Of a stretch of DNA of 64,000 bases, positions 36,255 through 51,500 are shown one piece after another. Position 1 is the stretch's first letter. Each line of letters begins with the position of its first letter. Origin of the DNA: Ridgeia piscesae. Taxonomy: Eukaryota > Annelida > Polychaeta > Sabellida > Siboglinidae. Under the pieces are notes generated by a model. The model did no database searches and was not told where the DNA came from. It saw nothing but the letters and a program-made list of their open reading frames with translations. The stretch is from the NCBI GenBank assembly GCA_025642075.2, contig JAODUO010000419.1, positions 567,001 to 631,000 of the forward strand, given 5' to 3'. The position numbers and the translations under genes are program-made.

Positions 36255-37600
36255 AAACGAGTTAGATTAGGAAAGAGTGAATATGAGAGCGAAAGACGGA
36301 GAGTGGTGAAGATGGCTGGCGAAGTTAGCTGTACAACTACAAGACAAGTGAGGATTAACATCCATGAATCGAGGATCAGGATGAACCAGAATCACCCTTG
36401 GTTTACAGGGGAAGACGATGAGAACAACAGTAAACAGAACACTTCTGCTTGTGCGATAAGTGTACCACTGCCACCTATTTGCGATGCAATTCTACCCTGT
36501 TGTAGGACATTCCCTCAATGGACGGCGCTAATGTGATATTGAAAACTGCAATGTACCATAGAAAACATATATAAAGCAGCTCGTATTAAATAAACAAAAA
36601 CTAAACCGACATGCAGTGTATACTGAAGTAGGTATCATCCACAAATTTTTGCAGACGGCCGCCATCTTTGTTTTATCCGTGGCAGCAGCAGTCCGCATTT
36701 CAGATGGTGCGTCAACCTGTTACAGATCTCTATTAGTCTATCTTCTATCGAAGGGTGTGCTCTGTCCATTGTTTCTATCCCGTCCTGTTGTTCCAACAGA
36801 AGACAGAAGCTGAGAAGTCGCCGTCTTGTGCCTCCCGTGTCGAGTCCAACGCATTCGTCATTGGTGCCCTGTTCGAAAGAGAATGTTTTCTTTTGTTGTT
36901 TCAAATGCCTATGGTGATTTTCGATTATCGCAAGTAGGTCTCAGTCTCACCATACATGACATGTCTTGGCAAATGGCAGTTTCACGGCTGCAGTCTGCAG
37001 AGTAGTTCGCCGACCGCGAAAGATAAACTCCAAACGATTCCAAACTAAGGATAAGGCTTTCTTCAGACAATAGGCATGCCCTAGTCCTTTTACATTTAGC
37101 TTTGCTATGACTGCACAAGGGTGGTGTGCCCCAATACGTCCATACGAGACGCACAGACGTTTTGAAGCTATGCACGTCAACACTCCCTTATCTTCTGAAG
37201 TCATGATCTGACGTCAGCGTCACTTTGATATCAACATTGTGAACGTCGCCGCTATCCACTTTCAACAACCCCGTCTACCCCCGCTGTCTTTCGATGTCGT
37301 TTAGCGGCGTAAAACCACGGTATGGAGGGTAGGGTATAAGCAGAAGTCGTCATTTGACCAGGACGTCAGCTGAATCGTACGGTTCGCAGAAACCAACCCC
37401 CTCTTCCCCGGTTGCCGTGAAAACAGAGCAAGGAGTGCAGCAGCAGCCACGTCAGCGGATAAAGACGTTTATCTTAGGCTAGTCTCGACTTAGGCCGACC
37501 CTCTGAGTGATAAGCAACATAAGAAGTAAGACTTACACCGATACATACATTATGTACCACCACAACACACAACACACAAACACAACTGTTTGAATGTGAA
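36255..37600. other. Intergenic, no gene recognised
   Basis: Open frames at 36303-37204 lack motifs. AATAAA occurs at about 36588 on the plus strand, without a gene that would use it. Confidence 0.35.
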
Positions 37601-37606
37601 ACATAC

Positions 37607-39095
37607 TTTATTTAACTTATGCTTTTTGATACATATAATCTGAAAAACTGTGCGCTCAGATAAATATAATTAAACATGTTTCTTTTTCATAAAACACTTT
37701 TTTCATATAAAACGTATACGTTTGTATGACACACGTGACATTGTACAAAACAAGTCTCAGTACATGGTGATAGTTCGGTAAATATGTAATGTCTCGTAAA
37801 GTATGTTATAAAAGAATATATGTATTGACTATGTTTTCTAGAAGAAATCAACCATTTGTAGATAAGGTTACATCAAAGACGATAATGGTCATATTATCGT
37901 ATTGCTAAACGTAGATTGTTTACCGATTTTAATTATTTTATAGGGAAACACGAGACATTTTGGGACCTAAATGTTAGAAACTAATAATTTGGAACTTATT
38001 GCAACAATAACACCGTAATGTTTGATACAGAACGTGTTCTAAGCGTGGGATGTTCGAGTAAAATTGCATAGTTCCCAATGGCCGACATATTGGAGCACCC
38101 CAGATGACTGATAAATAGGCACTGACCTTTTTTGGGTTTGAGTAGTGATGTGTTGAAGTCCCACTTTAGTGGAAATGTAATGGTGAAAATTGTGGTTTTT
38201 ACAAGCACTTATATTGGTTTATTGTAATCCTGTAAATATTTTGTTCAGGTAGGCTGTATTGGTAAAAATTTAAAAAAATACTTATTACTTCAGGAAACAT
38301 TAATAAAGAACTGGAAGAATTAAATGAATACTCGAGTATAATATTCCTGGTTGTAGTTGCAAATAAGTTGTTATTTTGTTTTAGATGCATAACCCCAAAA
38401 TGCAAAATGTAATTTCTTTCCATAAAATATGGAAGTCTCACCACTTGACACATCACATGGAACATAATTTAAACACAATTTTCCAGTTGTGCTGTTTTCT
38501 TTTCTTAAAATCCTGGCATATATGATATAACTCTTGCTACATGGAATTATATTTTGCAACTGCCTACAGAGCAGTTATATCATCTGAGGTTTATAGCGAA
38601 AACTCAACAGCACAGATAAATAACATCAAAGACCAGCTTAACATATTCCACAAAAATAACTCTGAACAGTATGACGGAACAGAGCCACTCTGAGAAACTG
38701 ATCTGTACACTAAACTTTCAACCCTGGTAGCTTGTCATAGTCGACATAACATAGTCAAATGTGCGAGCTACCACTGCTTCTATCGGATAAAATATTTACG
38801 ACCATCACATATCACAGACAAGTTTCTTTTTCTTGCTACAAGTAAGAATATACAGGCAAGCCCATAGTAAGTTGAATCAAAGTGCCACTGTTGGGTCCCT
38901 TTAGTGTAGGGGGCTTCATGAGGACCCAAGGGGACATAATAAATATCTGACCTATCAGTAGTTGTATGTCTAGAATTGTATAAGCACACGGTACTTTCCT
39001 ATACATTGCGACAAACTCATCCAGGTGAACAATCTTGCCACAGTGAATGACTCCACTTTTACCAATGTTTTCATTTTCTGTCTTGCTGCATCTGA
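37607..39095 (-). other. Probable CYB5R4 3' UTR
   Basis: Downstream (leftward) of the CYB5R4 stop. On the minus strand AATAAA occurs at 38223-38218 and 37612-37607, the two candidate poly(A) signals. The sequence is AT-rich with no coding frame. Confidence 0.4.
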
Positions 39096-39150
39096 TCAGC
39101 CCGTGAAGGCATGAATCATTGTTTCAGAATAGCCTAACTCACTGACCAAT
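39096..39150 (-). CDS. CYB5R4: CYB5R4 terminal coding exon
   Basis: The acceptor TTTGTTGCAG precedes it. The first base completes a Gln codon begun in the previous exon, then the exon reads [17 protein letters not shown] and TGA. The end matches the family's C-terminus in length and style. Confidence 0.9.
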
Positions 39151-42100
39151 CTGCAACAAACAAGAGAGAAATACAGGATGGTTCTCAACTGGGTAATGTA
39201 GACTTACATCATATCTAAAAAGAACCTACACAAGTGGTGCTGACCACACTTACATTGTATTGGGTTTAACAGGAAAACACATTACTCAAGACAATGACTG
39301 TTACCTTGGAAACCGGATAATCCAAGAAATACTGATTGGGTAGTTTTGTGGAGTCTCGTGGAGAATTTAGTTCACATAAGTAAGGTAAAATGTGTAATTT
39401 ATAGTAAGAAACTATACTTCAATTAGTGCAATGATTCTGTTTAGTTGAAACATTGCTTTTGATTAAAATGATATTAACATTTCTTGCTATTTTGTTTTGC
39501 TATTTTGTATTCTTATGATATTGCATGATACTGTACCAGTTTCCACTTGATTTCGCAAGATGATACACAAAAGTTATTTTTTCTAAAAATTAATATAATA
39601 CATAATTATAATCACGTTTTGCCTATTACTTACTGTATAGTTGCCCTTGTGAACTCTGTTGGACCACAAGCACAGAACAATATGTTGCTGTCCTTCCCTA
39701 CTCGTGGAATAAACTCTTCCACCAAGTCCATAGATACTCTGCCTTTCAGACCAGTCCATTCAGTGTGAGGTCGTGACAGGATGTGTCTCACTTGAAATCT
39801 GTTAATGACCAAATTTGATGAACCATTTATATGGAATATTAGTTGGCCAAACAACCATCTAATCCTCAAACACAATGTACAGATGACTGGACTTTATTAA
39901 TGTAGAATTTTAGTATGAATACTGTAAAAGTAATATTGTAAGAGCAGTGGTTTGGACTGCAATAATTTTGACAATTGCATGAATTAACATCAAAGTTAAA
40001 TATTCGTGAAAATATTTCAGTTAGATCAATATGAGGAATAACAGTTCCTCATGCAGTCTGCTGACAGTGTTTCAAACGTTGAAGTGAGTTATAATTGTGT
40101 AAAGTGTAATTGTAAAAAATCATTTATGTTAGTTTGATAGGCAAGTTACATTTATTACTAAAATTGCAAAAAAACAATCTGTTGTCATCCCATAAATGTA
40201 TTTGTAACTTTTCACATTGGCCTAGCTTATCTATCATTCTTTACTGTGGCAGTCTGTCACATCCACAGTTTGTGTAGTTATGAAACTATGACAAATACAT
40301 TTCGAATTGTATTTATTACACACCAACAAAGGCAGTATGTCTGAACTTCCTAACTATGTTACTCTGTAGAACATATGACCCCGGCTGACCAAATGAGTGA
40401 TAAGTAGGCAATATGTTGACATACTTTTTTACATATTTGGAAACAGGAGATGTAGAACTTTACAGTGTTCCCAAAATTATGACTCTACTACAAAAAATTG
40501 TGAAGATATGTCACATTAGGAATGGTAGGGGTTAAAAAGTAAAACTGTTGAAAACTGCCGTTGACGTTTTACATTTTGTGCTAGTTAATCAAGAGGGCTC
40601 GCATTAGATTGCGTTAAAATATACATTTTATTTTGCATAACTAGTGTAGGATGGCTGGAAGTGTTAAAATAGATGCTATAAATTAATTTTCCATACAAAC
40701 CTAAAAACCACCAAAATCATTATCTGGCTTTAGATGGCACTCACGCATAATGTCAAATCCCGACTTATCACTCAATTTGGTCAGCCAGGGTCAGACATAT
40801 AAAACTAATCATATAATAAATACCTGTTGTTTCGTTGTCGTACTTCGTTGAGCTCTGTGTCCCAATATATGTCTTTGGTTTCCTTGTTAAAAAACATCAG
40901 CAAAATTTCTCTACAAAAGAAACAAAATACAAATTTTACACGACCCAGTCAATATGGCATAAACATAAATTCAAAGAATAAATTGCTGGTCAAATAAATA
41001 GACGCTTCTGAAACAACATCATTGCGAACATAAAGAATCCAACCAGTTGGTAATATTGATATGCAAATGAAGCAAGACATGTGTACACGTTCTATTCTTG
41101 TTCTACAAGTGGTCTCAGTGTACAAAATACATATATACTCAATGGGTACAACTGAAATTAAATTATGGAACGAAAGAATATTTTAATGTTTCAGCCAAGA
41201 GCTATCTGTTACATCAGCTATGATCAATTATTGCAAACAGTATCAGATTGTGTTTATTGTTTATATAACTGCAGCACATAAAGATTATCAAAGAAATTGC
41301 AGCCAACTAGTTGTGAGATATGGGACAGTTTTCCTTTTTAAATGAAAAATCTCAACAAAAACTCCACAGTAGGACCGCTATATCTAATCACAAGAAGAAG
41401 GCGGTATTTGTGGGATGAAAGTAATTTTGCAAAAAAGTATGATATTTTATTCAGGAGGTTGGAATAATTGTGCTCTAGGTTTTGGAGACATTCCTATGTT
41501 CGGGGATTGCTAATTTCTTCAAGCTGTGCACATGTGAATGTGGACTTGTGAGGAACATGTTGTTCAAACTGTAAATATAAACAGAGAAAATGTATTGCAA
41601 AATACATTTGTTTACATTGTGGTTGGACTGCCAATGTTTTTGTGTCTTGTCTGTGCCACATCAAACTCACTTTGACTTCAGTCATCACAGTTAATGGTTA
41701 ACTTGAATTCTGCATTATGTAGATGAACGCGTGTTTACTCCCAAGATATATTGGATACAATCAATACAACCTAGATGAAACAATCCCGAACAGGACAATG
41801 ACATAAAAGGGGAAAGATAACCATGTCCTCATGTGTTGACTTCACTTTGAACTGACCTACTAGGGTTGGGGTCAAGTTCAGCAGCCTGCAGTATCAGCCC
41901 TGCCATGGGGGTGAAAGCCAGTGCCTGCTGCGTACATCACCAGGTGGCTGCACTTGTCGAGTCGTTCCTTCTCAAAATCTCCGTCGGGGTTACTGATGTC
42001 CAGAAAGTCCCCTGATACAAAAATAAAAACAGTCAGAGAACTTGTATAATTTTTTTTTACCACACATATGTCACCCGAAAATTCTTAAACTATTTATTGC

Positions 42101-45100
42101 TCACCCTATAATCTCACTGTAGACCTCTCCTCATCCCTGTCTCTCTACCCCCTCTGTCTGCATTTATATCTCCACTGCCTCTCCTTCGTTCTCCCTCCCT
42201 ATCTCTTTCTCTCCACCCACTCTCTCTATCCCCTTTTTACCTCCCTCTTCTTCTTTTTCATCTCCTCCCTCCCTGCCTCCCTCCCTCCCTCTCTCTCTCT
42301 CCCTGCCTCCCTCCCTCTCTCTCTCCCTCCCTCCCTCTCTCCCTCCCTCCCTCCCTCCCTCCCTCTCTCTCTCTCTCTCTCTCTCCCTGCCTCCCTCTCC
42401 CTCCCTCCCTCTCTCCTCTCCTCCCTCCCTCCCTCCCTCTCCCTCCCTGCCTCCCTGCCTCCTTCCCTCCCCCCTCTCTCTCTCCCTGCCTCCTCCTCCC
42501 TCCCTCTATCTCGGTAACCTGTCTCCATTTCTGCCTCCTCCTCTCTCTTCCTCTTCCCTCTTTCTCTCTCTCTGCCTCACCCTTGCTCTCCCTCCCTCTG
42601 TCTCATGACATCCTCTTTGAACAAGTTCAGTCAGTCTCATCGTGGTCAAATTACTCATCTCTATATCACTCGTCCTACACCAGTCAAAACAACATAAACT
42701 TATTTCAATGATTGTGCATACTTGTGTCAAAACTTATTCTAGGCACACATATATGAACATTTACACATTTTATATACAAAACACATGAAAAGATGCACAG
42801 ATTCTGTCACAAAACGTACCAATTTTAAGATTTCCTATGTAGGGTGTCAGAACACCATCAGGGTAAATCTTCACCATCAGGTAGAAGACTTTACCCTGCG
42901 ATACCCTATCGTCTTGTTTCTCCTTCAGCACAGAAGGTGGCACCACTGTGTAGGCCTTGGATACTTCCATATCTGTGACAACACAAAAACAAAGACCCGA
43001 TGTTAATTGTGTTGTTCTTATTTTCTAACCATTTCATCTCGTGAAAATCCACATATACAAATACTTAACTTTACATTCTCTCAACAAATAGCACAAGGCA
43101 TTTTAAGTTCACGATAACAATTGGCTTATTGTGTGTGGATAATTTGCATCTAGCATCGACACGTCATTTCTGATTTGTGATACATCATTCATCATTAGTA
43201 CAGATAAGTCTACATCTAATTTGCAAAATTCTGCAAAAATGAATGACAGATTTAGCTATAACCAGGGGAATCAAACCTGGCTTTAATAAAAATGACTGCA
43301 TTATTAATTTCCATTTATTACAATGGTATTGTGGTCAATTCAGCCCACTCCAGTGTTTCAAATTGCAAACACTGTTGTAGTAACTACCCCAGGTTAATAC
43401 ATCTGGCTGGTAGTACAACTTCCAACATAGTTATAACTATAGTCTAAAAACATCACAACATTAATAACAGAAACACAACAAAAAACAGGCATCCTCCATT
43501 TAATTTAGTGTGTCTCACCTGAAATGTTTGCCCTGATGTACACATGGTGTCCCAGTGGTACACACATCCGACATCCATCGGGCAGTTTGATGCAGTACAG
43601 GTAAGTATCATGAGTCAATGACTCGATACTTATCATTTCACATGATCTAAAACACATTTCTGAAAGGAAAAACCAACACAGCCATTATAATTTATTATTA
43701 CCACCCCGTATTATTCCATGATACACAATCAGCAGCATTTTATTAATATGGATATAGCGTGGTAAGGTCTCGGGTCTCAGACAGTTTCCTCCAAACAGTC
43801 CAAACTTGGGCTAACGCAGGAGTTGTCCTTCTCTAGAATTAGTGAGTCCACTACACTCCCTGTGTGGGATCTTTTACTTCCCCTGATAGAAGGGACAACT
43901 GGCTTTTAGTTTCTCTTCTGAAAGAAACAGGCAAATATGGGGTGAACAAAATTGCCTAAGTTTTGAAATGGCGGTAGGTGGGATTGAACCACCGTCCCCT
44001 CGATTGACAGTCCGGCGCTCTACCATGCGACCACCACTCCCGACATTAGGGAGAGGCACAGCGAGAAGAAAGGAACAGGGAAGACAACATCAAAGATTGG
44101 ACAGACCTCAACTGATGCCAAATGGCAGCAAAAGACCGGCAGAGGTAGAATAAAATGTGAGATCATCTTCAGAGATGCCCCAACGACCCACATAGTCATA
44201 GTCATGGGAGAGGTGGGGCGCCAGAGAAAAAGATACCATTTAACATACGTGGCAAACTGTATTTGATCATTTCAATATGGCAGGCTGCTTTAGTGGCAAT
44301 GACGATGTATGTTATTAAAATAACTTTTACTCACAATCATTCACTATGTAGAGTACATATTATATATCATCCTCAAGGCTGCCGTAGCAGGTTAACAGCA
44401 TTAATCATAGATTATCGTGCTGTTGATATTTCCTGAGATTTGTGCATTTGTTTTACAACTTCAGACACACAGCTATAGTAGTAAAATATTTAAGGTAAAT
44501 AAAATGATACATTTCAGAAGGCAAAATGTTTTGTAGTTCATACATTTCAAACATTTTAGTTTAGCTAGTGCAATAAGGTTTTTACATCAAATACCAGAAG
44601 CTGGCCTTTGAAAATATGTTTCACTTCCCAAATTGTGCCAGGAATAAGATAAAATCTGAAATGGCTGAAAAAGGGCAAAACAAACACAGACATGTTCTTA
44701 TACATAAATTGTGATAAGTTAATATTATGACATTAATATGATGTCTCTGATCTTTCTTTACCTCTCTGAGAGTTCTTGATAATGGTCTTGTCGTCCACGA
44801 GGCTTTTGCCAATGTGTGTCCAGTTTTCCGTTGTGTCCAGTTTTTTAAGCACAATGTCCACAGATCCACTTGGCCGCCGGACCACGACTGAATAGAGATG
44901 TAAGGAGAGGTCATTAATGACACAGCATATCATCTCCTGTGACCAGTCTTTAAAACTATTCGAAATATACTATCCTTAGGGGTACATGTAATAGTAATAC
45001 AGCACTTATATTTAGTTATAAAGCGCCATGATTCAAAGGCACCTTGTGCAAAGAGGCTGTGAGAAAACAACAAAATAGCACTAAAAAATAAAAGATCATA

Positions 45101-47682
45101 AAAACGCGGCATCAATTATCCAACCAAATTATCATTAAATGACAATTCAATTCAACATAATCGTGCACAAGATTTTATTTACTTGTTATATACCATAGTA
45201 TCCAGTGCTCATGACTGCTAAAAAACATTATTTTACTACAAAGCAGACCTACTCAATGGAACACCAATTCAATTTACTTGGGAAGAATTAAGCCACACAG
45301 CAATTAATGCACAAATATGATTCATTCACAAATATCCACCACTGTGTATAGTCAGGTACTCGATCATAGACATAAGTGAATTAAAGCAATAAAGATTGAA
45401 AAAGTGTTCCAAGGTTTGACAACAACACATGGTTCTAACCCAGGTTCACTCAACTGATCAAAACCCTCTGCTACTGTGCTCTGCTGCCTGTCCTTGCTGC
45501 TATAGTCATTTAATATCCTTTAATGTCACACATTTAAAAAAGGAATATTTCGCTAAGATAAAACAAATACACAGGAAAACCCTTACCATTGTAGTCGTCT
45601 GATACCTTGGCTTGCAGCTCTGAAAAATCAAAATGTAGGCTTTATGATAAGAAAGACGTCACTGTACGCTAATAAATAATAATAAACTCATTCAAATTCT
45701 TCCCACTTAATATGGTGTTATTTAACAAAATTCTACTTATAGCTTATAAATAGTTCAACAAATCATATCCACCATCTACATGAATTTATAGTGATCAATA
45801 TTACTGGGAACACCAACTTAACTATTAGTTGATGAAATTGCTTATCACAAGACTTGATAAATTTAAACAATTAATGATATAGAAGCCACCAACCTAGATG
45901 TATAATGAATGTGTGGTCTTTAAGAATCAATGTAGCCTTGAATTCGTTGTCTGTTTTGTCAATGATGACGTTTTCAGGTCTCATGTCTTCCCAGTGCGTG
46001 TAAACAGATATCGTCACTGTCTTGTCGTTTTGAAACCAGCTATATCTGCACGCAAGAACAACCAACCATTTTGTAGATGTTACGAGTCATAAGCGGAATA
46101 GGTACATCGTAAGAAGCCAATATTGGCTATTGTATGCAGGCAACCATGACCATGTAGATCATGGTTGACTGATTGATCTGATATGAGGAGAAGCATGAAA
46201 TTCAACATTTCTCCTATAATAGACAATTCACTGCCTGATTTGGCACCATATCTTATTGTAAAATAACATGGAATCTAATGGCATAAAGTTAGTACACATA
46301 TTGTAATATGCTATACAAAGTGTGTACTAGTCTTAATATGGATCCGCTAACTGAAATACTGTCTGTATGATGAAAGGTTTACAAAAATGTCAATAGAAAG
46401 GAACCCAGACGAAATTTTGTGTACTGTCTCTCTGACTGTTGATAGATAGATAGTTTATTTTTGGAATTGACAAATCACATATACAATCACTGTTCAGTAT
46501 ATTCAGACAAAAAATATAACAATCAGTGATATTGTGTACGATTCCGGGCCGACAGTGGAGCCAATTAAGGCTGTTACCAGTTGGTTTAGATCATAATAAT
46601 TATTATGAAACCATGTCTCATAAACTGGACTGGTCGCTGCCGACCCTACCATAGCTGTATAAACAATATAATAATAATTTCACGTGTAACACTTAGTTTT
46701 TTATAATTGACCAGTTATGTAAAACGTAACAATAATATTCAATACTACTTGTTCAATTAACTTCTTTAGCAAAGGTGTGGTAATAGTTAAATACCAGCTA
46801 CGGACAATGACAAGGATATAATTACATAACTATATGAAGAGGTGTTTTATACAGAATACGCTTCTATATAAAACTATAAGTTGGTGAATTCTTTCCAATG
46901 TTTTCTTTTCTAAATATTTTGAATAGTATTACCAATAATCAAGCAGACAATAAGAAATCATGCTTGTGTTCATTATTATATTCATAGAAAATTTATTTAG
47001 TTATCCTAAAATGGTTTATAAAAGAAAATGATGCAGTTGAAACATTCAAAAATGAAACTACATGTAATGTATCTTGAGATAATATCAATTAATACTGAAA
47101 TCGATCAAGAAACAGGAATTTTGTTTAAAGCAGTTATTTGGCCAAATGCACAAATACACGTCCTGATAAGCAGGGCAGGACTAGGGAGCGTGATGACATC
47201 ATTTAGATTATAATTATAATATAAATTTGTATTTGTCAACATTGTAGGAGACGCTTACCAATAATGATGCAGATCCTGGCCATTTAAATGTGCCTAAAAT
47301 AAAACTGTCAGACCTCGCCATGTCTCAATAAAAATTATCTTGCCTATGAGCACATAAAGCTAATTTCATAGAAGGATGATATTAATCAATGAGCACTCTA
47401 CCTTGGCACTTGATGAATGGCTGTCACCTTTTCCACCCTTTCCTGTGGTTCTGATATACCTGTTGAAAAATCATTAAAATGTCATATTTGTGAAAAATAA
47501 AAATAACAGGAAAAAAGTTTGCACATTTCTGTTGATGGAAACACCAACAAAATCCATCTTTTGAAGAAGGCAATGAGATTTAAGATGTTCTATTAATAAT
47601 TGATTTGAAAATGTGATGAGAGACAAACTTTAATATAATTAACTTTAGAAAACAAATCTAAGATGACAATTATATATATATA

Positions 47683-47728
<46 letters not shown>

Positions 47729-48350
47729 CCACTGGAGAAAATAACACATAAAACACCACTGTGACATATGGAATGTACATGTGGCTCCCTCTGCTGGAGT
47801 TGTGTAATTCACTGCCAGTGACATCTGCCTTATTGTGTGGACAGACCAAACTGTATGGGCAACCTTATACTTAACTGGCCTACATTATCAGGGCTTATGA
47901 AAACGGTTTAACCCTAACTCAAAACCCTAACCATACATTGTCAATCATTTAAGCCAGTTAATTAAATGATTGCCACAGTATGTGTGTCATTTTGTTGTAT
48001 TATCTCTGTATTTATACAAATATCTTGATTGTGTAAGATGCTTAAGTAACCTTAAGTACTTATATTGTATGTGTTAACTATGGGTAATTTACGACTGAAG
48101 GTTGTACCTCCCTACTCGTTGCTGACAACAGTGCGGCTAGACGCTACATAGGTGGGAAATAAAGTGAGTGTTAAGTAACAGATTGTCACTTGAAGTCATG
48201 TCAACATACGCAATCATGATACATCAATTGAAATAATATGAAATAATCCAATGTAGCCATTGTATGTAGTTTCATTTTCCAGGTAAATGGGCCATAGGAT
48301 GACCTTTTACTTCTGTAGGACACTCACAGTCAATCTTACATATCTATCTG

Positions 48351-48442
<92 letters not shown>

Positions 48443-48443
48443 C

Positions 48444-48539
<96 letters not shown>

Positions 48540-51500
48540 TCAATGCAAACTATTGTTGAGTTATCTGGTCATCTTTTTTAAGTCAAAGGTAGATTAGTCC
48601 GTTAGTGCCTGAGAGTTCAAATAACTTAAGAGAAACGTAAATATTAGTAAATATTATGTAGTAGCTGAACACTAAACTAGACAGACAGACAATGATGAAT
48701 GACCCACAATACCTTTGAGCTTAAGATTCACAGATGATGATCCTAAAGAATTCACTGAACTGATGGACTCTGAAATGGTCAAATAAACATTAGTTGTAAT
48801 AGTTCTTTTTCAAAACAAGAGAGACAACAGTTCAAACATTCACCCACCTCACAGAGACAACTGTTGAAACATTCACCCACCTCACAGAGACAACAGTTGA
48901 CACATTTACCCACCTCACAGAGACAACAGTTGACATATACACCCACCTCACAAAGACCCCAGTTGACACATTTACCCACCCCACAGAGACAACAGTTGAC
49001 ACATTCACCCAACTCACAGAGACAACAGTTGACACATTCACCCAACTCACAGAGACAACAGTTGACACATTTACCCACCTCACAGAGACAACAGTTGACA
49101 TATTCACCCACCTCACAAAGACCAGTTGACACATTTACCCACCCCACAGAGACAATAGTTGGCTCATTCACCCAATTCACAGAGATAACAGTTGAAACAT
49201 TCACCCACCTCACAGAGACAACAGTTGACATATTCACCCACCTCACAAAGACAGCAGTTGACACATTTACCCACCCCACAGACACAACAGTTGAAACATT
49301 CACCCACCTCACAGAGACAACAGTTGACACATCCACCCACCTCATAGAGACAACAGTTGACACATTCACCCACCTCATAGAGACAACAGTTGACACAGTC
49401 ACCCATCTCACAGAGAGCATAGTTGACATATTCACCCACATCACAAAGACAACAGTTGAAACTTCCAGCCATCTCACAGAGACAACAATTGACACTTCCA
49501 CCCACCTCACAGAGACAACAGTTGACACTTCCACCAATCTCAGAGATACAACAGTTGACACTTCCACCAAACCTCAGAGACAACAGTTGACACTTCCACC
49601 AATCTCAGAGATACAACAGTTGACACTTCCACCAACCTCAGAGAGACAACAGTTGACACATCCATCCACCTCACAGAGACAACAGTTGACATTTCCACCC
49701 ACCTCAGAGAGACAACAGTTAACAATTTCACCTACCTCAGAGACAACAGTTGACACTTCCTCTCACCTCAGAGAAACAACAGTTGACACATCCACCCACC
49801 TCACAGAGACAACAGTTGACACATCCATCCACCTCATAGAGACAACAGTTGAAACATCCACCCACCTCATAGAGACAACAGTTGACACACCCATCCACCT
49901 CATAGAGACAACAGTTGACACATCCACCCACCTCATAGAGACAACAGTTGACACATCACCCACCTCATAGAGACAACAGTTGAAACATTCAGCCACCTCA
50001 CAGAGACAACAGTTGAAACATTCAGCCACCTCACAGAGACAACAGTTGACATATCCACCCACCTCACAGAAACAACAGTTGACACATCCACCCACCTCAT
50101 AGAGACAACAGCTGACACATCCATCCACCTCATAGAGACAACAGTTGACACATCCACCCACCTCACAGAGACAACAGTTGAAACATTCAGCCATCTCACA
50201 GAGACAACAGTGGACATATCCACCCACCTCACAGAAACAACAGTTGACACATTCACCTACTTCACAGAGACAACAGTTGACACATTCACCCACCTCACAG
50301 AGGCAACAGTTGACACATCCACCCACCCCACAGAGACAAGAGTTGACACATCCACCCACCTCATAGAGACAACAGTTGACACATCCACCCACCTCATAGA
50401 GACAACAGTTGACACATCCATCCACCTCATAGAGACAACAGTTGACACATCCACCCACCTCATAGAGACAACAGTTGACATATCCATCCACCTCATAGAG
50501 ACAACAGTTGACACATTCACCCACCTCACAGAGGCAACAGTTGACACATCCACCCACCTCACAGAGACAAGAGTTGACACATCCACCCACCTCATAGAGA
50601 CAACAGTTGACACATCCACCCACCTCATAGAGACAACAGTTGAAAAATCCATCCACCTAATAGTGACAAAAGTTGAAACATTCACCCACCTCATAGAGAC
50701 AACAGTTGACATATCCATCCACCTCATAGAGACAACAGTTGACACATCCACCCACCTCATAGAGACAACAGTTGAAAAATCCATCCACCTAATAGAGACA
50801 AAAGTTGACACATTCACCCACCTCATAGAGACAACATTTGACACATCCACCCACCTCACAGAGGCAACAGTTGACACACCCACACACCTCACATTGACTA
50901 CAGTTGAAACATTCAGCCACCTCACAGAGACAACAGATGACATATCCACCCACCTCACAGAAACAACAGTTGATACATTCACATACCTCACAGAGACAAC
51001 AGTTGACACATTCACCCACCTCACAGAGGCAACAGTTGACACATCCACCCACCCCACAGAGACAAGAGTTGACACATCCACCCACCTCACAGAAACAACA
51101 GTTGACACATTCACCTACCTCACAGAGACAAGAGTTGACACATTCACCCACCTTACAGAGACATCAGTTGACACATCCACCCACCCTACAGAGACAATAG
51201 TTGACACATCCACCCACCTCACAGAGACAACAGTTGACACATCCACCCACCCCACAGAGACAATAGTTGACACATCCACCCACCTCACAGAGACAACAGT
51301 TAACACATTCACCCACCTCACAGAGACAACAGTTGACACATCCACCCACCTCACAGATATAATAGTTGACACATCCACCCACCTCAGAGAGACAACAGTT
51401 AACACATTCACCCACCTCACAGAGACAACTATTGACACATTCACCCACCTCACAGAGACAACAGTTGACACATCCACCCACCTCACAGAGACAACAGTTG

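Noticed and set aside
41494..41688. Candidate CYB5R4 exon (MTEVK... and QLEE-like stretch)
   Set aside because: It superficially resembles the family, but the true exon is at 40910-40824, which fits both neighbours' phases. No proper donor is found here.
43968..44041. tRNA gene (Asp-like, GTC loop) on the minus strand
   Set aside because: The anticodon stem (CCGGA/TCGAG) does not pair properly, and the sequence continues into a body shared with 21718-21942. It is the head of a SINE.
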